Shown: positions 15,879-24,972, numbered from the stretch's first letter. The stretch is DNA of 64,000 bases from Rossellomorea sp036867415 (GCF_036867415.1 NZ_JBAJHU010000003.1:124001-188000); one strand, 5' to 3'. The notes: generated by a model not told the origin, from the letters alone. Translations and numbers: made by a program.

Positions 15879-17702
15879 ATGTCAAAAGACACAGTTACGA
15901 AAAGCCTGCCAGCCAGAAATGAAGTGGAAGAAGGCTTAACATGGAGATTGGAAGATATTTTTGAAAGTGATGAAGCATGGGAAAACGAATATAGTGAGAT
16001 AAAAAAGTTAACAGATAAAGCGGAAGAATTTAAAGGGTCTCTAAGTCAAAGTTCCGGGCAATTATATAAAGCTCTCAGTTTTCAAGATGAAATAATGGAA
16101 AGAATGGGGAAGGTTTATACATATTCACATATGCGTTATGACCAGGATACGACGAATTCCCATTACCAGGGTCTCGATGACCGTGCTAAAAGTTTATATA
16201 CTGTACTGGGAAGTAAATTTGCTTATCTTGTCCCTGAAATCCTATCCATCGAAGAAGGTAGACTTCAAGAATTCCTTGAAGAGAAAGAAGAGCTTAAAAA
16301 GTATAAACATGCTTTGGAAGAAATCAATCTGCAGCGTCCTCATGTCTTATCTGCAGAGGAAGAGTCTCTTCTTGCGCAGGCTTCTGAAGTATTCAGCGCA
16401 GCGGGCAATACATTCGGAATGTTGAATAACGCTGATCTTGAGTTCCCGTCTATCAAGGATGAAAATGGAGAAGAAGTGGATATTACACATGGACGCTTCA
16501 TACGCTTCCTTGAGAGCAGTGACAGGCAGGTCCGGGAAGAGGCATTTAAAAAAGTATATGAAACGTATGGAAAGTTTGAAAATACATTCGCATCAACCCT
16601 TAGCGGTACGGTGAAGAAAGATAATTTCATGGCAAATGTTCGTAACTATGATTCAGCACGTCACGCTGCTCTATCGAATAATAACATCCCTGAGCAGGTT
16701 TATGACAACCTTGTGGAAACGGTGAATAAGAATCTTCATTTGCTGCAGCGCTATATCAAGCTTCGAAAGAAAGTACTCGGCTTGGATGAAGTCCATATGT
16801 ATGATTTATATACCCCTCTTGTGAAAGAAGTAAAGATGGAAATCGGCTATGAAGAAGCGAAAGATATGATTCTTAAAGGATTGAAACCTTTAGGCGAAGA
16901 TTACGCAAAAGCTCTCCAGGAGGGGTTTGATAACCGCTGGGTAGATGTAGTGGAGAATAAAGGGAAAAGAAGCGGAGCTTACTCCTCGGGCGCATATGGA
17001 ACGAATCCATATATCCTCATGAACTGGCAGGACAATGTGAACAACTTATTTACACTTGCCCATGAATTTGGTCACAGCGTGCATAGTTATTATACAAGAT
17101 CCGCGCAGCCATATACGTACGGCCATTATTCAATATTTGTAGCAGAAGTTGCTTCTACTTGCAATGAGGCATTGTTAAATGACTATTTATTGAATACGAT
17201 CGACGATGAAAAGAAACGCCTGTATTTATTAAATCATTATTTGGAAGGCTTCAGAGGCACGGTATTCAGACAAACGATGTTTGCGGAATTCGAACATCTG
17301 ATTCATAAGAAGGCTCAAGAAGGAGAAGCATTGACTTCTGACTTTCTGACTAATGAGTATTATGAACTCAATAAGAAATACTTTGGTGATGATATATCCA
17401 TTGATAAGGAAATTGGACTGGAATGGGCCCGTATTCCTCATTTCTATTACAATTATTATGTTTATCAATATGCAACGGGCTTTTCTGCAGCAACTGCATT
17501 AAGCAAGCAAATCCTTGAAGAGGGTGAACCGGCTGTAGAACGCTATATCGACTTCCTAAAAGCCGGGAGCTCAGATTATCCAATCGAAGTCCTGAAGAAA
17601 GCCGGAGTCGACATGACCACTTCTACACCAGTAGAAGAAGCATGCAAAGTCTTCGAAGAAAAGCTCAACGAAATGGAAGAATTATTGGAGAAGCTTCAAT
17701 AA
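15879..17702 (+). CDS. pepF: Oligoendopeptidase F (M3 family)
   Basis: Cytoplasmic zinc metallopeptidase that cleaves short peptides of roughly 7-17 residues, downstream of the Opp importer in peptide use. The 608-residue protein has the catalytic HEFGH motif at about residues 395-399, followed by SVHSYY. The third zinc ligand region is EVASTCNEALL about 25 residues later. The N-terminal oligopeptidase F domain (TWRLEDIFESDEAWENE) is complete. ATG 15879 follows GGAGGATA; the upstream in-frame start at 15798 lacks a ribosome binding site and would add an unconserved 27 residues. Confidence 0.95.
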   Translation: MSKDTVTKSLPARNEVEEGLTWRLEDIFESDEAWENEYSEIKKLTDKAEEFKGSLSQSSGQLYKALSFQDEIMERMGKVYTYSHMRYDQDTTNSHYQGLDDRAKSLYTVLGSKFAYLVPEILSIEEGRLQEFLEEKEELKKYKHALEEINLQRPHVLSAEEESLLAQASEVFSAAGNTFGMLNNADLEFPSIKDENGEEVDITHGRFIRFLESSDRQVREEAFKKVYETYGKFENTFASTLSGTVKKDNFMANVRNYDSARHAALSNNNIPEQVYDNLVETVNKNLHLLQRYIKLRKKVLGLDEVHMYDLYTPLVKEVKMEIGYEEAKDMILKGLKPLGEDYAKALQEGFDNRWVDVVENKGKRSGAYSSGAYGTNPYILMNWQDNVNNLFTLAHEFGHSVHSYYTRSAQPYTYGHYSIFVAEVASTCNEALLNDYLLNTIDDEKKRLYLLNHYLEGFRGTVFRQTMFAEFEHLIHKKAQEGEALTSDFLTNEYYELNKKYFGDDISIDKEIGLEWARIPHFYYNYYVYQYATGFSAATALSKQILEEGEPAVERYIDFLKAGSSDYPIEVLKKAGVDMTTSTPVEEACKVFEEKLNEMEELLEKLQ

Positions 17703-17718
17703 TAAAAATGTGATAAAA

Positions 17719-17744
17719 GGGAGGAGCTATTAAAAGCTCCTCCC
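17719..17744. terminator. Bidirectional terminator between pepF and the small convergent gene
   Basis: Perfect 10-bp stem GGGAGGAGCT / AGCTCCTCCC. On the minus strand it is followed by TTTT, so it best serves the convergent small gene, but it can also end pepF transcripts. Confidence 0.75.
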
Positions 17745-17749
17745 AAACT

Positions 17750-17932
17750 TTATGGCTTGAATCCTTTAAACCGCTTTCTATTGGTGAATGAATAGATGAA
17801 GATCAATAACGAAAGAAATAAGATCGGGGACGTTATAAGGAGTGGAATTAAATTCATCAGCCCAAGAATATTGATAAGAAAACTGATGATGATTAATAAA
17901 ACCAGACTTAAGAATTTTACGTTAACCCTCAT
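17750..17932 (-). CDS. Small two-helix membrane protein of unknown function
   Basis: 60-residue protein beginning MRVNVKFLSLVLLIIISFL with two predicted membrane helices (about residues 5-25 and 29-48) and a basic tail (NRKRFKGFKP). I place the start at 17932 because a GGAGGGA site lies seven bases upstream; a longer reading frame to 18028 has no such site. It lies convergent to pepF, at a position where B. subtilis also has a small gene between pepF and spxH. No family is recognised. Confidence 0.6.
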   Translation of the reverse strand: MRVNVKFLSLVLLIIISFLINILGLMNLIPLLITSPILFLSLLIFIYSFTNRKRFKGFKP

Positions 17933-18147
17933 AAAGGATCCCTCCGCACACGCTTTTGTACAATATATGACAAGCAGAAGACGTTCATACATGGATTTTG
18001 ACAATATTGTGAAATACCATACAAACAACTTGCCAATACAAGTTTATACATGTTATATTATCAGTGTGAAGTTGATCACAAGCAAACATATACCCCTTTG
18101 TTTGACCGTGAAAAATTTCTCCCATCCCCTTTGTTCGTATTGAAAAA

Positions 18148-18177
18148 CCGATGTTGGAAACAACATCGGCTTTTCTT
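18148..18177. terminator. Terminator downstream of spxH-yjbI
   Basis: Nine-bp perfect stem CCGATGTTG / CAACATCGG with a GAAA tetraloop (18148-18169). It is flanked by A-run and T-run sequences, so it works on the minus strand about 40 bases after the spxH stop. Confidence 0.85.
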
Positions 18178-18209
18178 GTTTATAGGGATATTTAATTATT
18201 TCACTATAG

Positions 18210-19076
18210 CTAATCAGCAATATATCTCCAAAATGTTCCGTACTTTGCAGGTATTTTCCTGACTTTCTGCTGCAGGGTCCATTTCTTCATTTGCTTTTCT
18301 ACCTCTTCAATGGATAATTCATACACCACAGCTATTTCTTTAGAGGCTACTAAGCGATAGTGTCTCATGAATTCATCAAGTGAAGGCAATCGTTTTTTCT
18401 CAGGCTTTATTGTGAGCATTTCTTCCATGATGTGAACATAGACCTCATAGGAATACAATCCGGTTACCTTCAAGCCTTCATCTTCAATATTCTCATTAAA
18501 AAAGACCAGGGTGGGAATTTCATCGACTTCCATTTCAGTCGTGATTTTTATGTCACATTGAAACGCCTTGGAAGCTGAGTAGGAGTGAATATCATTCGTA
18601 AACTCATTAAGATCCAGTCTCGCTTCTTTTGCACATTCCATCAGGACGTCAAAACTTGATATATCTTGTTTTTGAAGAAATAACCGCTCTTGTAAAAAGC
18701 GTAAAAACCGGATACCCGCGTGCTTTCCTTGAAGCTCCGCTGCTTTAATCGCAAAAGAGGCTATATAAGGAGAATCGATCGGATTCTCTATCCACAAGCT
18801 TCCATCACAGGACATTCCCGAACGGCTCGCTGTTTTCTCCCATTGCTGAGCCAGATCTTCCTGTTTTCGTTTTGTCGATATACTTAGTGAAGTAAGCTGG
18901 CCGCTTAATATATATCGGATCCGGAAATATTGACCGTACTCCAGCCTTAGTTTCTTTAATATAGGTTCCAGTGCCCAGCATTCCGGACATAGAGGGTCTA
19001 CAAACATATATATTTCCAACGGTTTCTTTTCGGCTCCACAACTGTACAGCGGGCTCGTATTATTTAAACTAGTCAA
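18210..19076 (-). CDS. spxH: ClpXP adaptor protein SpxH
   Basis: DsbA-like thioredoxin-fold adaptor (YjbH) that presents Spx to ClpXP for degradation, so it controls basal Spx levels. The 288-residue protein has a CPEC motif (Cys30/Cys33) in FVDPLCPECWALEP. The C-terminal helical region contains the LPSLDEFMRHYRLVASKEIA block. Unlike some homologues it lacks a long His-rich N-terminus. It is co-transcribed with the upstream truncated haemoglobin gene, with which it overlaps by eight bases (19069-19076). Its substrate Spx is encoded 7 kb upstream in this window. Confidence 0.94.
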   Translation of the reverse strand: MTSLNNTSPLYSCGAEKKPLEIYMFVDPLCPECWALEPILKKLRLEYGQYFRIRYILSGQLTSLSISTKRKQEDLAQQWEKTASRSGMSCDGSLWIENPIDSPYIASFAIKAAELQGKHAGIRFLRFLQERLFLQKQDISSFDVLMECAKEARLDLNEFTNDIHSYSASKAFQCDIKITTEMEVDEIPTLVFFNENIEDEGLKVTGLYSYEVYVHIMEEMLTIKPEKKRLPSLDEFMRHYRLVASKEIAVVYELSIEEVEKQMKKWTLQQKVRKIPAKYGTFWRYIAD

Positions 19077-19470
19077 TGTCGGTTCTCTCCGGTGTATCTG
19101 TATTTACCATATGATGAGCGGTTAAGACAAGTCTTCGAAAAAAGTCTTCCCTAACTCCGGCATCAAGTTCAACTTCATCCATAGCTTCTTGCATACAGCT
19201 CAGCCATGCCTTCGCTCTCTCTTCCGTGATCGGGAAGGGAAGATGCCTGGCACGGAGCATCGGGTGTCCGTGTTCTTCGCTATATAGAGGCGGCCCGCCT
19301 AAATATTGGGTCAGGAATTGTTTTTGTTTCCGAGCCGTCTCAGTTAAATCTTGCGGAAAAATAGGTGCTAAATCAGTGTGTTTAGACACTCTATTATAAA
19401 ACGCATCAACGAGCATGGAGAGTTTCTTTTCGCCGATTAAGTTATAAGGCATTTTCGGTTTCTCGACCAT
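19069..19470 (-). CDS. yjbI: Group II truncated haemoglobin
   Basis: 133-residue haem protein of the 2-on-2 globin (trHbO) family. It carries the FYNRVSKHTDLAPIFP helix start, the conserved YLGGPPLYSEEHGHPMLRARH segment with proximal histidine (RARH, about residue 77), and the G8 tryptophan in AKAWLSCM. Probable role in oxygen, NO or peroxide chemistry. It lies immediately upstream of spxH and overlaps it by eight bases, the same arrangement as in B. subtilis, so thiol stress and NO/oxygen sensing may be linked. An AGGAGTCC ribosome binding site precedes the ATG. Confidence 0.94.
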   Translation of the reverse strand: MVEKPKMPYNLIGEKKLSMLVDAFYNRVSKHTDLAPIFPQDLTETARKQKQFLTQYLGGPPLYSEEHGHPMLRARHLPFPITEERAKAWLSCMQEAMDEVELDAGVREDFFRRLVLTAHHMVNTDTPERTDID

Positions 19471-19637
19471 AAGAAGGACTCCTTTTTACTTAGAATGTAA
19501 GTTTATTCTAGCAAGCATTTATTTATATCTCAAACAAATAGCCTTGCATCAGCCTGATCCTTAAAGTTAGTGTTGCCAGATCGATTATGGATATCCTTTA
19601 AATTAAGGTGAGATGAACTCAACAGAAGCATTGCATG

Positions 19638-19672
19638 AAAAAAGCTGTACGTATGATGTACAGCTTTTTTCA
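19638..19672 (-). terminator. Terminator after the lytic transglycosylase gene
   Basis: Stem AAAAAGCTGTAC / GTACAGCTTTTTT about 15 bases past the stop of the minus-strand gene, with a U-tract in the 3' arm. Confidence 0.88.
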
Positions 19673-19686
19673 GCTTATTGAGCTTG

Positions 19687-20325
19687 TTAAGCAAAAAATG
19701 TATTCGTTACTTTTTTTACATAGGCAGTAGTTTCTTTAAATGGAGGGATGCCATTGTACTTATCTACATTTCCCGGTCCCGCATTGTATGCAGCAAGAGC
19801 AAGGTCAATATCACCATTATATTTATCAAGCATTTGTTTTAAATATTTTGAACCGGCAAAGACATTCTCTTCGGGATCGAAGATATTGGAAACGCCTAGT
19901 CCCCTTGCCGTGGCAGGCATTAGCTGCATCAACCCTGAAGCCCCGGCAGGACTGACTGCTTGAGGGTTGAAACCTGACTCATGATGGATTACAGCCTGTA
20001 TCAGCTTTTTCGGAAGTTGATACATGTCAGCAGCACTGGAGATAATATCGTCTAATGACTTAGGTGTTTGAATATTCATTTTACTGCTCATGGACAGTGA
20101 CCTGGGAGGTTGTGCAACCATATAAGCAGACTGAGTATCGAGCATGCTTTTTACCGCGCCAAGTGTGTTGGTGCCGGTTGAAAGGCTTCCAGCATTTTGT
20201 AAGGCCTGAGTGAACATTTGTTGGAATAATTCATTGCTGGCAGCTGAAGCATTTAAAGAGGAAACCGAACCCAGCTTATTGATTGCCTGCAATTCCATCA
20301 TCGTTTTTAATTGTTGAACATTCAT
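19687..20325 (-). CDS. yjbJ: Lytic transglycosylase, SLT domain (YjbJ/CwlQ type)
   Basis: Peptidoglycan-cleaving enzyme of 212 residues. The first ~90 residues are a low-complexity, Ser/Gln/Leu-rich region. The C-terminal goose-lysozyme-like SLT domain (about 95-205) has the catalytic glutamate in IHHESGFNP, then SPAGASGLMQLMPATA and LALAAYNAGPGNVDKYNG. No classical signal peptide is visible. The B. subtilis homologue YjbJ (CwlQ) is also reported to have muramidase activity; whether that holds here is unknown. It is transcribed alone on the minus strand between two terminators. Confidence 0.92.
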   Translation of the reverse strand: MNVQQLKTMMELQAINKLGSVSSLNASAASNELFQQMFTQALQNAGSLSTGTNTLGAVKSMLDTQSAYMVAQPPRSLSMSSKMNIQTPKSLDDIISSAADMYQLPKKLIQAVIHHESGFNPQAVSPAGASGLMQLMPATARGLGVSNIFDPEENVFAGSKYLKQMLDKYNGDIDLALAAYNAGPGNVDKYNGIPPFKETTAYVKKVTNTFFA

Positions 20326-20392
20326 TCTAACCGGCTCCTGTCTATATTGATGGTGCTTTTATTCTATATATCGGTATAGACTCAGTAGTTTT

Positions 20393-20977
20393 TTACACTT
20401 GATTTCTAACTTTTTCCCGATAGAAACGCATAATTTTGTTTTCCGTCTCTCTTTGAGGTATACCGAGTTCGTTTAACAAATCCAAGAAGTTCTTTTTCCC
20501 AAGTTTGTAATCCTGCACTTCATATTCGAGTTCATAATCGACTTTATTGAAATAAGAACTCTTATCCAATACCAGCAACCCGTCGTTAAACCCTATTTCA
20601 GCCCTATTTGTTATCAATGAACCAAAATGCCGGAGGGAAGGGATTGATAGCCCGAGTTTTAGAAGCATATCTTTTACTTCTCCGTCAGGAAAAACGTTTT
20701 GTTCCAATAGATCAATGGTTTCCTGTGCAGAAAGGGACTGGTGTGTTTCCAGCAGGCCTTCTTCGAGTGGAGTCTTCAGCGTCAGCGTGAATGTGTTTTC
20801 TTTATTGCGGATCCTTAAGGCTGACTTCATGTTTCGCAGTTGGAAGTCCCTGGTGTCTAAATAATGATTTTCCTGGTGTATGAATTCTGATTCTTCTATC
20901 TTAAAGTGCTTGATTAAATTCATGAATTCGTTTTTTAATAAAAGATTCTTAAATTCTATTTCAATTTCCTGTGCCAA
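20393..20977 (-). CDS. yjbK: CYTH domain protein YjbK
   Basis: 194-residue cytoplasmic protein with the CYTH triphosphate-tunnel fold. It starts with the hallmark EIEIEFKNLL. Strand pairs rich in alternating charges follow, such as NHYLDTRDF, SALRIRNKENTFTLTLK, ALIGF-like NRAEIGF and DYELEYEV. Family members bind or cleave triphosphates using divalent metals; the substrate here is unknown. I choose TTG 20977 as the start because it aligns with the B. subtilis start and lies seven bases after AAAGGATG. An in-frame ATG at 20995 falls on that ribosome binding site. It is divergent from yjbL. Confidence 0.9.
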   Translation of the reverse strand: MAQEIEIEFKNLLLKNEFMNLIKHFKIEESEFIHQENHYLDTRDFQLRNMKSALRIRNKENTFTLTLKTPLEEGLLETHQSLSAQETIDLLEQNVFPDGEVKDMLLKLGLSIPSLRHFGSLITNRAEIGFNDGLLVLDKSSYFNKVDYELEYEVQDYKLGKKNFLDLLNELGIPQRETENKIMRFYREKVRNQV

Positions 20978-21106
20978 AGAAAAGCATCCTTTCATTGCTT
21001 AATACTAATATTATCTCTTTAATGGAAATGAACTTCAATGTTTAGATGTAAATGACTTCTTATGATAAAATAATACTGATTGTTTTAAGGGAGGATGAAA
21101 ATAGCC

Positions 21107-21478
21107 ATGAGAAAAATCATTCAATTTAAAGAAGCAAAATTTGAAAACGGTATATTACACTTACATACTGAACAAACAGGAACAATAACAGGAATAAAGC
21201 CTGCTTGTCAGATTATAGCAGATTCAGATCGTTTTGCATTCGTTTATCTTGCAGAGAATGAGGATGAATATGTATATCTGTATTTAGAAGAGGGAATCTG
21301 GGGAGAGTTAAAGAAAGCCATGGAGGAAAATGCTCCTGTTTTCGTAAACAGCCCTGATGGTTCATTGGAATTGGATCAATTTCAAGAAGAATTGAGATAT
21401 CTTGTCAGTAACATTGAGGGAAATGGTAATTACGGTGAGGAAATGGTTAAGAAGGTTGAAGCAGCTTTTATTGATTGA
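21107..21478 (+). CDS. yjbL: Conserved protein YjbL
   Basis: 123-residue acidic cytoplasmic protein, beginning MRKIIQFKEAKFENGILHL, of the YjbL family of Bacillales; the function is unknown. It is predicted to be mostly beta-strand with a Glu-rich C-terminal helix (EMVKKVEAAF). ATG 21107 is preferred to ATG 21095, because the latter abuts the AAGGGAGG site. It sits directly upstream of the (p)ppGpp synthetase gene with a 90-base gap. Synteny with B. subtilis yjbK-yjbL-yjbM supports the assignment. Confidence 0.82.
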   Translation: MRKIIQFKEAKFENGILHLHTEQTGTITGIKPACQIIADSDRFAFVYLAENEDEYVYLYLEEGIWGELKKAMEENAPVFVNSPDGSLELDQFQEELRYLVSNIEGNGNYGEEMVKKVEAAFID

Positions 21479-21565
21479 ATCCCTTATGATGCTTAACAAC
21501 TAACCAGCTTATTATAATAACCCGGAAGAAAGAAACAGTTCGATGTTTCAAACGAGGTGAGGGGA

Positions 21566-22231
21566 ATGAATCACTGGGAACAATTTCTTGCTCCCTATAG
21601 GCAAGCCGTAGATGAACTTAAAGTGAAATTGAAAGGTATGCGCGGTGAATATGAATTTCAACAAACGCATTCTCCGATTGAATTTGTAACAGGAAGGGTA
21701 AAGCCGATTGCGAGTATACTTGACAAGGCGAATCAAAAGGGGATTGCCCTTTCTGATATCGAGACTGAAATGCAGGATATTGCGGGTCTCAGAATGATGT
21801 GTCAATTCGTGGAAGATATTCATGCCGTTGTCAGGCATCTCCGTTCAAGAAGGGATTTCACCGTAATTGAAGAAAGAGACTATGTGACCAACAAAAAGCC
21901 AAGCGGCTACAGATCTTATCATGTAGTTGTTGATTATCCAGTCCAGACGATCCAGGGTGAGAAAAATATTTTAGTTGAAATCCAAATCCGCACACTGTCG
22001 ATGAATTTTTGGGCGACAATTGAGCACTCTTTGAATTATAAGTACAGCGGTCAATTTCCGGAAAGAATTCAGATGAGACTGCAGCGTGCAGCAGAGGCTG
22101 CCTTTCGTCTCGATGAAGAAATGAGTCTGATTCGTGAAGAGATCCAGGAAGCACAGGCAATTTTCACAAATAAAATGGAGAAAGATAAGAGGGGCAGCGG
22201 GACGACTGATAAAAGAATTCACAAACAGTGA
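21566..22231 (+). CDS. sasB: Small alarmone synthetase (SasB/RelQ type)
   Basis: Makes (p)ppGpp/pGpp from GTP or GDP and ATP; homologues form tetramers activated by pppGpp. The 221-residue protein has the RelA/SpoT synthetase core. HSPIEFVTGRVKPIASIL contains the ATP-binding basic residues, DIAGLRMMCQF follows, then SGYRSYHVVV, and VEIQIRTLSMNFWATIEHSLNYKY contains the catalytic glutamate. There is no hydrolase or TGS domain, which marks it as a small alarmone synthetase (YjbM). The start is ATG 21566 behind GAGGTGAGGGG. It begins a four-gene order (sasB, NAD kinase, rluD-like) and its stop lies 20 bases before nadF. Confidence 0.94.
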   Translation: MNHWEQFLAPYRQAVDELKVKLKGMRGEYEFQQTHSPIEFVTGRVKPIASILDKANQKGIALSDIETEMQDIAGLRMMCQFVEDIHAVVRHLRSRRDFTVIEERDYVTNKKPSGYRSYHVVVDYPVQTIQGEKNILVEIQIRTLSMNFWATIEHSLNYKYSGQFPERIQMRLQRAAEAAFRLDEEMSLIREEIQEAQAIFTNKMEKDKRGSGTTDKRIHKQ

Positions 22232-22250
22232 GGAAAAGGGGGCGAAACGA

Positions 22251-23048
22251 ATGAAGTTTGCAATCACGTCAAAAGGAGATTCCAAGTCCAATACGCTCAT
22301 GCACAAAATGAGAACCTATTTACAGGATTTCAACTTGACATATGATGAAGATCAGCCTGACATCGTCATATCGGTAGGGGGGGATGGGACACTTCTCTAT
22401 GCTTTTCACCGGTATCGTTCCAGACTGGATAAGACTGCCTTCGTGGGAGTACATACTGGTCATCTGGGCTTTTATGCAGACTGGGTCCCTGAAGAAATCG
22501 AAAAGCTTGTCATTGCAATTGCAAAAACTCCTTATCAAGTTATCGAATATCCATTATTGGAAACGATCATCCGTTATCGGCATGGGGGTAAGGAAACACG
22601 TTATTTAGCTCTGAATGAGTCTACAGTGAAGAGTGTTGAAGGAACTCTCGTCATGGATGTGGAAATCAGGGGACAGCACTTCGAACGTTTCAGGGGTGAT
22701 GGATTGTGCCTTTCAACACCTTCAGGAAGCACTGCATACAATAAGGCGCTTGGAGGGGCTATCATACATCCATCTTTGCCTGCTATCCAATTTGCAGAAA
22801 TGGCATCCATCAACAACCGGGTTTTCCGTACAATCGGATCACCGCTTATTTTACCAGCACACCATACGTGTATGTTAAAGCCGGTTAATGGCGATGATTT
22901 CCTGATTACAATCGACCACCTCTCACTTCTGCATAAGGATGTGAAATCCATCCAGTATCGTGTTGCAGATGAGAAAATCCGTTTTGCCCGCTTCCGGCCG
23001 TTTCCTTTCTGGAAGAGAGTTCATGACTCTTTTGTGGCAGATGAATAG
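22251..23048 (+). CDS. nadF: NAD kinase
   Basis: Phosphorylates NAD to NADP in the cytoplasm and so supplies NADPH metabolism. The 265-residue enzyme has the GGDGT motif at about residues 43-47, FVGVHTGHLGFYADW, ALNEST (the NE/D motif, about 120), and the glycine-rich GDGLCLSTPSGSTAYNKALGG (about 147-167). All catalytic motifs are complete. The start is ATG 22251 after GGAAAAGGGGG; longer upstream frames overlap sasB. Its last codons overlap the likely start of the pseudouridine synthase gene, so the two are translationally coupled. Confidence 0.95.
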   Translation: MKFAITSKGDSKSNTLMHKMRTYLQDFNLTYDEDQPDIVISVGGDGTLLYAFHRYRSRLDKTAFVGVHTGHLGFYADWVPEEIEKLVIAIAKTPYQVIEYPLLETIIRYRHGGKETRYLALNESTVKSVEGTLVMDVEIRGQHFERFRGDGLCLSTPSGSTAYNKALGGAIIHPSLPAIQFAEMASINNRVFRTIGSPLILPAHHTCMLKPVNGDDFLITIDHLSLLHKDVKSIQYRVADEKIRFARFRPFPFWKRVHDSFVADE

Positions 23049-23964
23049 AGCCTACTCCATCCAGTGGACGATTCCGTCAAAATATGAAGGAAAGCTTCTG
23101 AGAGAGTTCCTTATTGATCATAAGATTTCTAAAAGGACGCTGACTACAGTCAAATTCGATGGCGGAAAGATTTGTGTCAATGAAACAGAAGTAAATGTTC
23201 GTCACTCCTTGAAAAAAGGCGACATCGTACACTTGATTTTCCCTCCAGAAACGGGAAGTGATAAATTAATTCCTGAAGATCTGCCTTTGGAAATTATTTA
23301 TGAAGACCGTGATGTCCTGGTAGTAGAAAAGCCTCCGGGTTTGTATACAATCCCGTCACGGGAGAACCGGAATGGCAGTCTGGCAAATGGGATTGCCGGT
23401 TACTATAAAAGATGCGGCCTGCAATCTGCAGTCCATATCGTAACCAGGCTCGATCGGGATACGTCGGGACTTGTACTGATAGCAAAGCACCGGCATGTAC
23501 ACCATTTGTTCAGCCTTCAACAACTGGAACGAGAAGTTTCAAGGACATATGAAGCTTTGGCGGAAGGGGTGATGAACAGTACACGGGGTATGATTGAAAA
23601 GCCTATCGGGCGAAAGGACACAAGCATTATTGAGAGAGAAATCCGTCAAGACGGACAATATGCCAGCACCGCTTACCAGGTATTGTGCCAATTCGCTCAA
23701 GCAGTTCATCTCTCCCTTCATCCAGAAACGGGAAGGACCCACCAAATTAGGGTACATATGTCTTCGATCGGACATCCTTTAATTGGTGATGACTTGTACG
23801 GAGGTCATATCGGTTTAATAAAGCGGCAGGCTCTTCATTGCAAATCCTTATCTTTTTTTCATCCCATGAAAAAGGAGAGGATGGAATTTGAAAGCCCTTT
23901 AGCCAGTGATATGAAAGATGTTATGAAATATTTAATACAGAACGAAAGAGATTCCTCGTGCTGA
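23041..23964 (+). CDS. yjbO: RluA/RluD family pseudouridine synthase (YjbO)
   Basis: Isomerises uridine to pseudouridine in structured RNA, probably rRNA. The protein is about 307 residues. It starts with an S4-like segment (LLREFLIDHKISKRTL...GGKICVNETEVNVRHSLKKGD). The catalytic domain contains the HIVTRLDRDTSGLVLIAK motif with the catalytic aspartate, and ETGRTHQIRVHMSSIGHPLIGDDLYGG. ATG 23041 aligns with the B. subtilis YjbO start and overlaps the nadF stop (ATGAATAG); ATG 23023, closer to a GGAAGAGAG site, is an alternative that adds six residues. The target uridine is unknown. Confidence 0.9.
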   Translation: MNRAYSIQWTIPSKYEGKLLREFLIDHKISKRTLTTVKFDGGKICVNETEVNVRHSLKKGDIVHLIFPPETGSDKLIPEDLPLEIIYEDRDVLVVEKPPGLYTIPSRENRNGSLANGIAGYYKRCGLQSAVHIVTRLDRDTSGLVLIAKHRHVHHLFSLQQLEREVSRTYEALAEGVMNSTRGMIEKPIGRKDTSIIEREIRQDGQYASTAYQVLCQFAQAVHLSLHPETGRTHQIRVHMSSIGHPLIGDDLYGGHIGLIKRQALHCKSLSFFHPMKKERMEFESPLASDMKDVMKYLIQNERDSSC

Positions 23965-23992
23965 ATTTACCAGTACGAAGAATCTCTTTTTT
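23947..23992. terminator. Convergent terminator between yjbO and prpE
   Basis: Stem AGAGATTC / GAATCTCT with an inner partly paired segment and T-run, placed between the two converging genes. Confidence 0.8.
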
Positions 23993-24002
23993 GAATCGTT
24001 TT

Positions 24003-24743
24003 TTACAGTGGAAATGACCGGAATTTTTCCTCTGTGAATGTCAACCTTGAAGGTACGCTTATTAATTCGATTTCAGGGTAACGTAAAGCGGTCAACTTCC
24101 CGCCGAAAACAGCACCCGTGTCAATATTCACTGTTTTGTTGATCATTCTCGGTTCGATAACGGGAGTATGCCCGTAAATAATCCAGGGATTTCCATTGTA
24201 TTCCCCAGCCCAATCTTTTCTGACAGGTGTACCGTCTTCATTCAATTCGCCTGTAATATCCCCATAAAGCACAAATGTTTTTACACGCTTATTGTTCTTT
24301 CCAATAAATTCTTCTTTGATTCCTGCATGAGCAATGATCAATCGCTCCTTATCGAGGACATGATAAAGTGGAGAATTCTCATATAAATCGATAAATAAGT
24401 TCCTATACACTTTTTTTTCTTTCTCTGTTAATACACTTAACTCCGCCGCAGTGGTTTCCAGTCCATGAAGGAGCTTCACATTGTTCCCTAAGAAATAACG
24501 ATAGAGTTTGTTACAATGATTTCCAGGTGTATAGTAAGCCTCTTTTTCTTTATGAAGGGATGCGACAACGGATATTGTCTTTAAAGAGTGAGGTCCACGG
24601 TCGGTCAAATCCCCTACAAATCCAAGCCTTCTTCCTTCAGGATGTCTGGGAATGCCTGATTTCCAATCATAGCCGAGTTTAATGGTGAGATTTCTGAATT
24701 CATCAAAACACCCGTGAATATCGCCGATTATATCAATTTTCAA
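24003..24743 (-). CDS. prpE: Bis(5'-nucleosyl)-tetraphosphatase PrpE
   Basis: Metallophosphatase of 246 residues with the calcineurin-type motifs GDIHGCFDEF (7-16), GDLTDRGPHS, GNHCNK, and a late histidine block IYGHTPV. B. subtilis PrpE (YjbP) hydrolyses asymmetric Ap4A-type dinucleotides and has a reported role in spore germination control. In B. subtilis prpE runs in the same direction as yjbO; here it is inverted and convergent, so a local rearrangement occurred. The ATG lies before an A-rich leader with a weak GGTGCAA-like site. Confidence 0.92.
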   Translation of the reverse strand: MKIDIIGDIHGCFDEFRNLTIKLGYDWKSGIPRHPEGRRLGFVGDLTDRGPHSLKTISVVASLHKEKEAYYTPGNHCNKLYRYFLGNNVKLLHGLETTAAELSVLTEKEKKVYRNLFIDLYENSPLYHVLDKERLIIAHAGIKEEFIGKNNKRVKTFVLYGDITGELNEDGTPVRKDWAGEYNGNPWIIYGHTPVIEPRMINKTVNIDTGAVFGGKLTALRYPEIELISVPSRLTFTEEKFRSFPL

Positions 24744-24972
24744 TTTGCACCCTCATTTCATTTTTGGAGAACTTTTTTCTTTTCATTTCAGTGTTTTTGT
24801 GACATATTAATGTTTCAGTGTTTCGATATTGAAGTTTGTTTATTCAACATTCTAATAAAAAAATTGATAAAAGCAAAATAGAAAAATGCGCTCTAGTAAA
24901 CGGGCGACATTTCCGAATAGATTTGCTAGTATTATTACGACTATATACGATGAATGAAGGAGGGGTGGGTTA

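Noticed and set aside
24744..24972. Magnesium riboswitch (M-box) before mgtE
   Set aside because: The gap is too short and shows none of the conserved M-box helices or a terminator.
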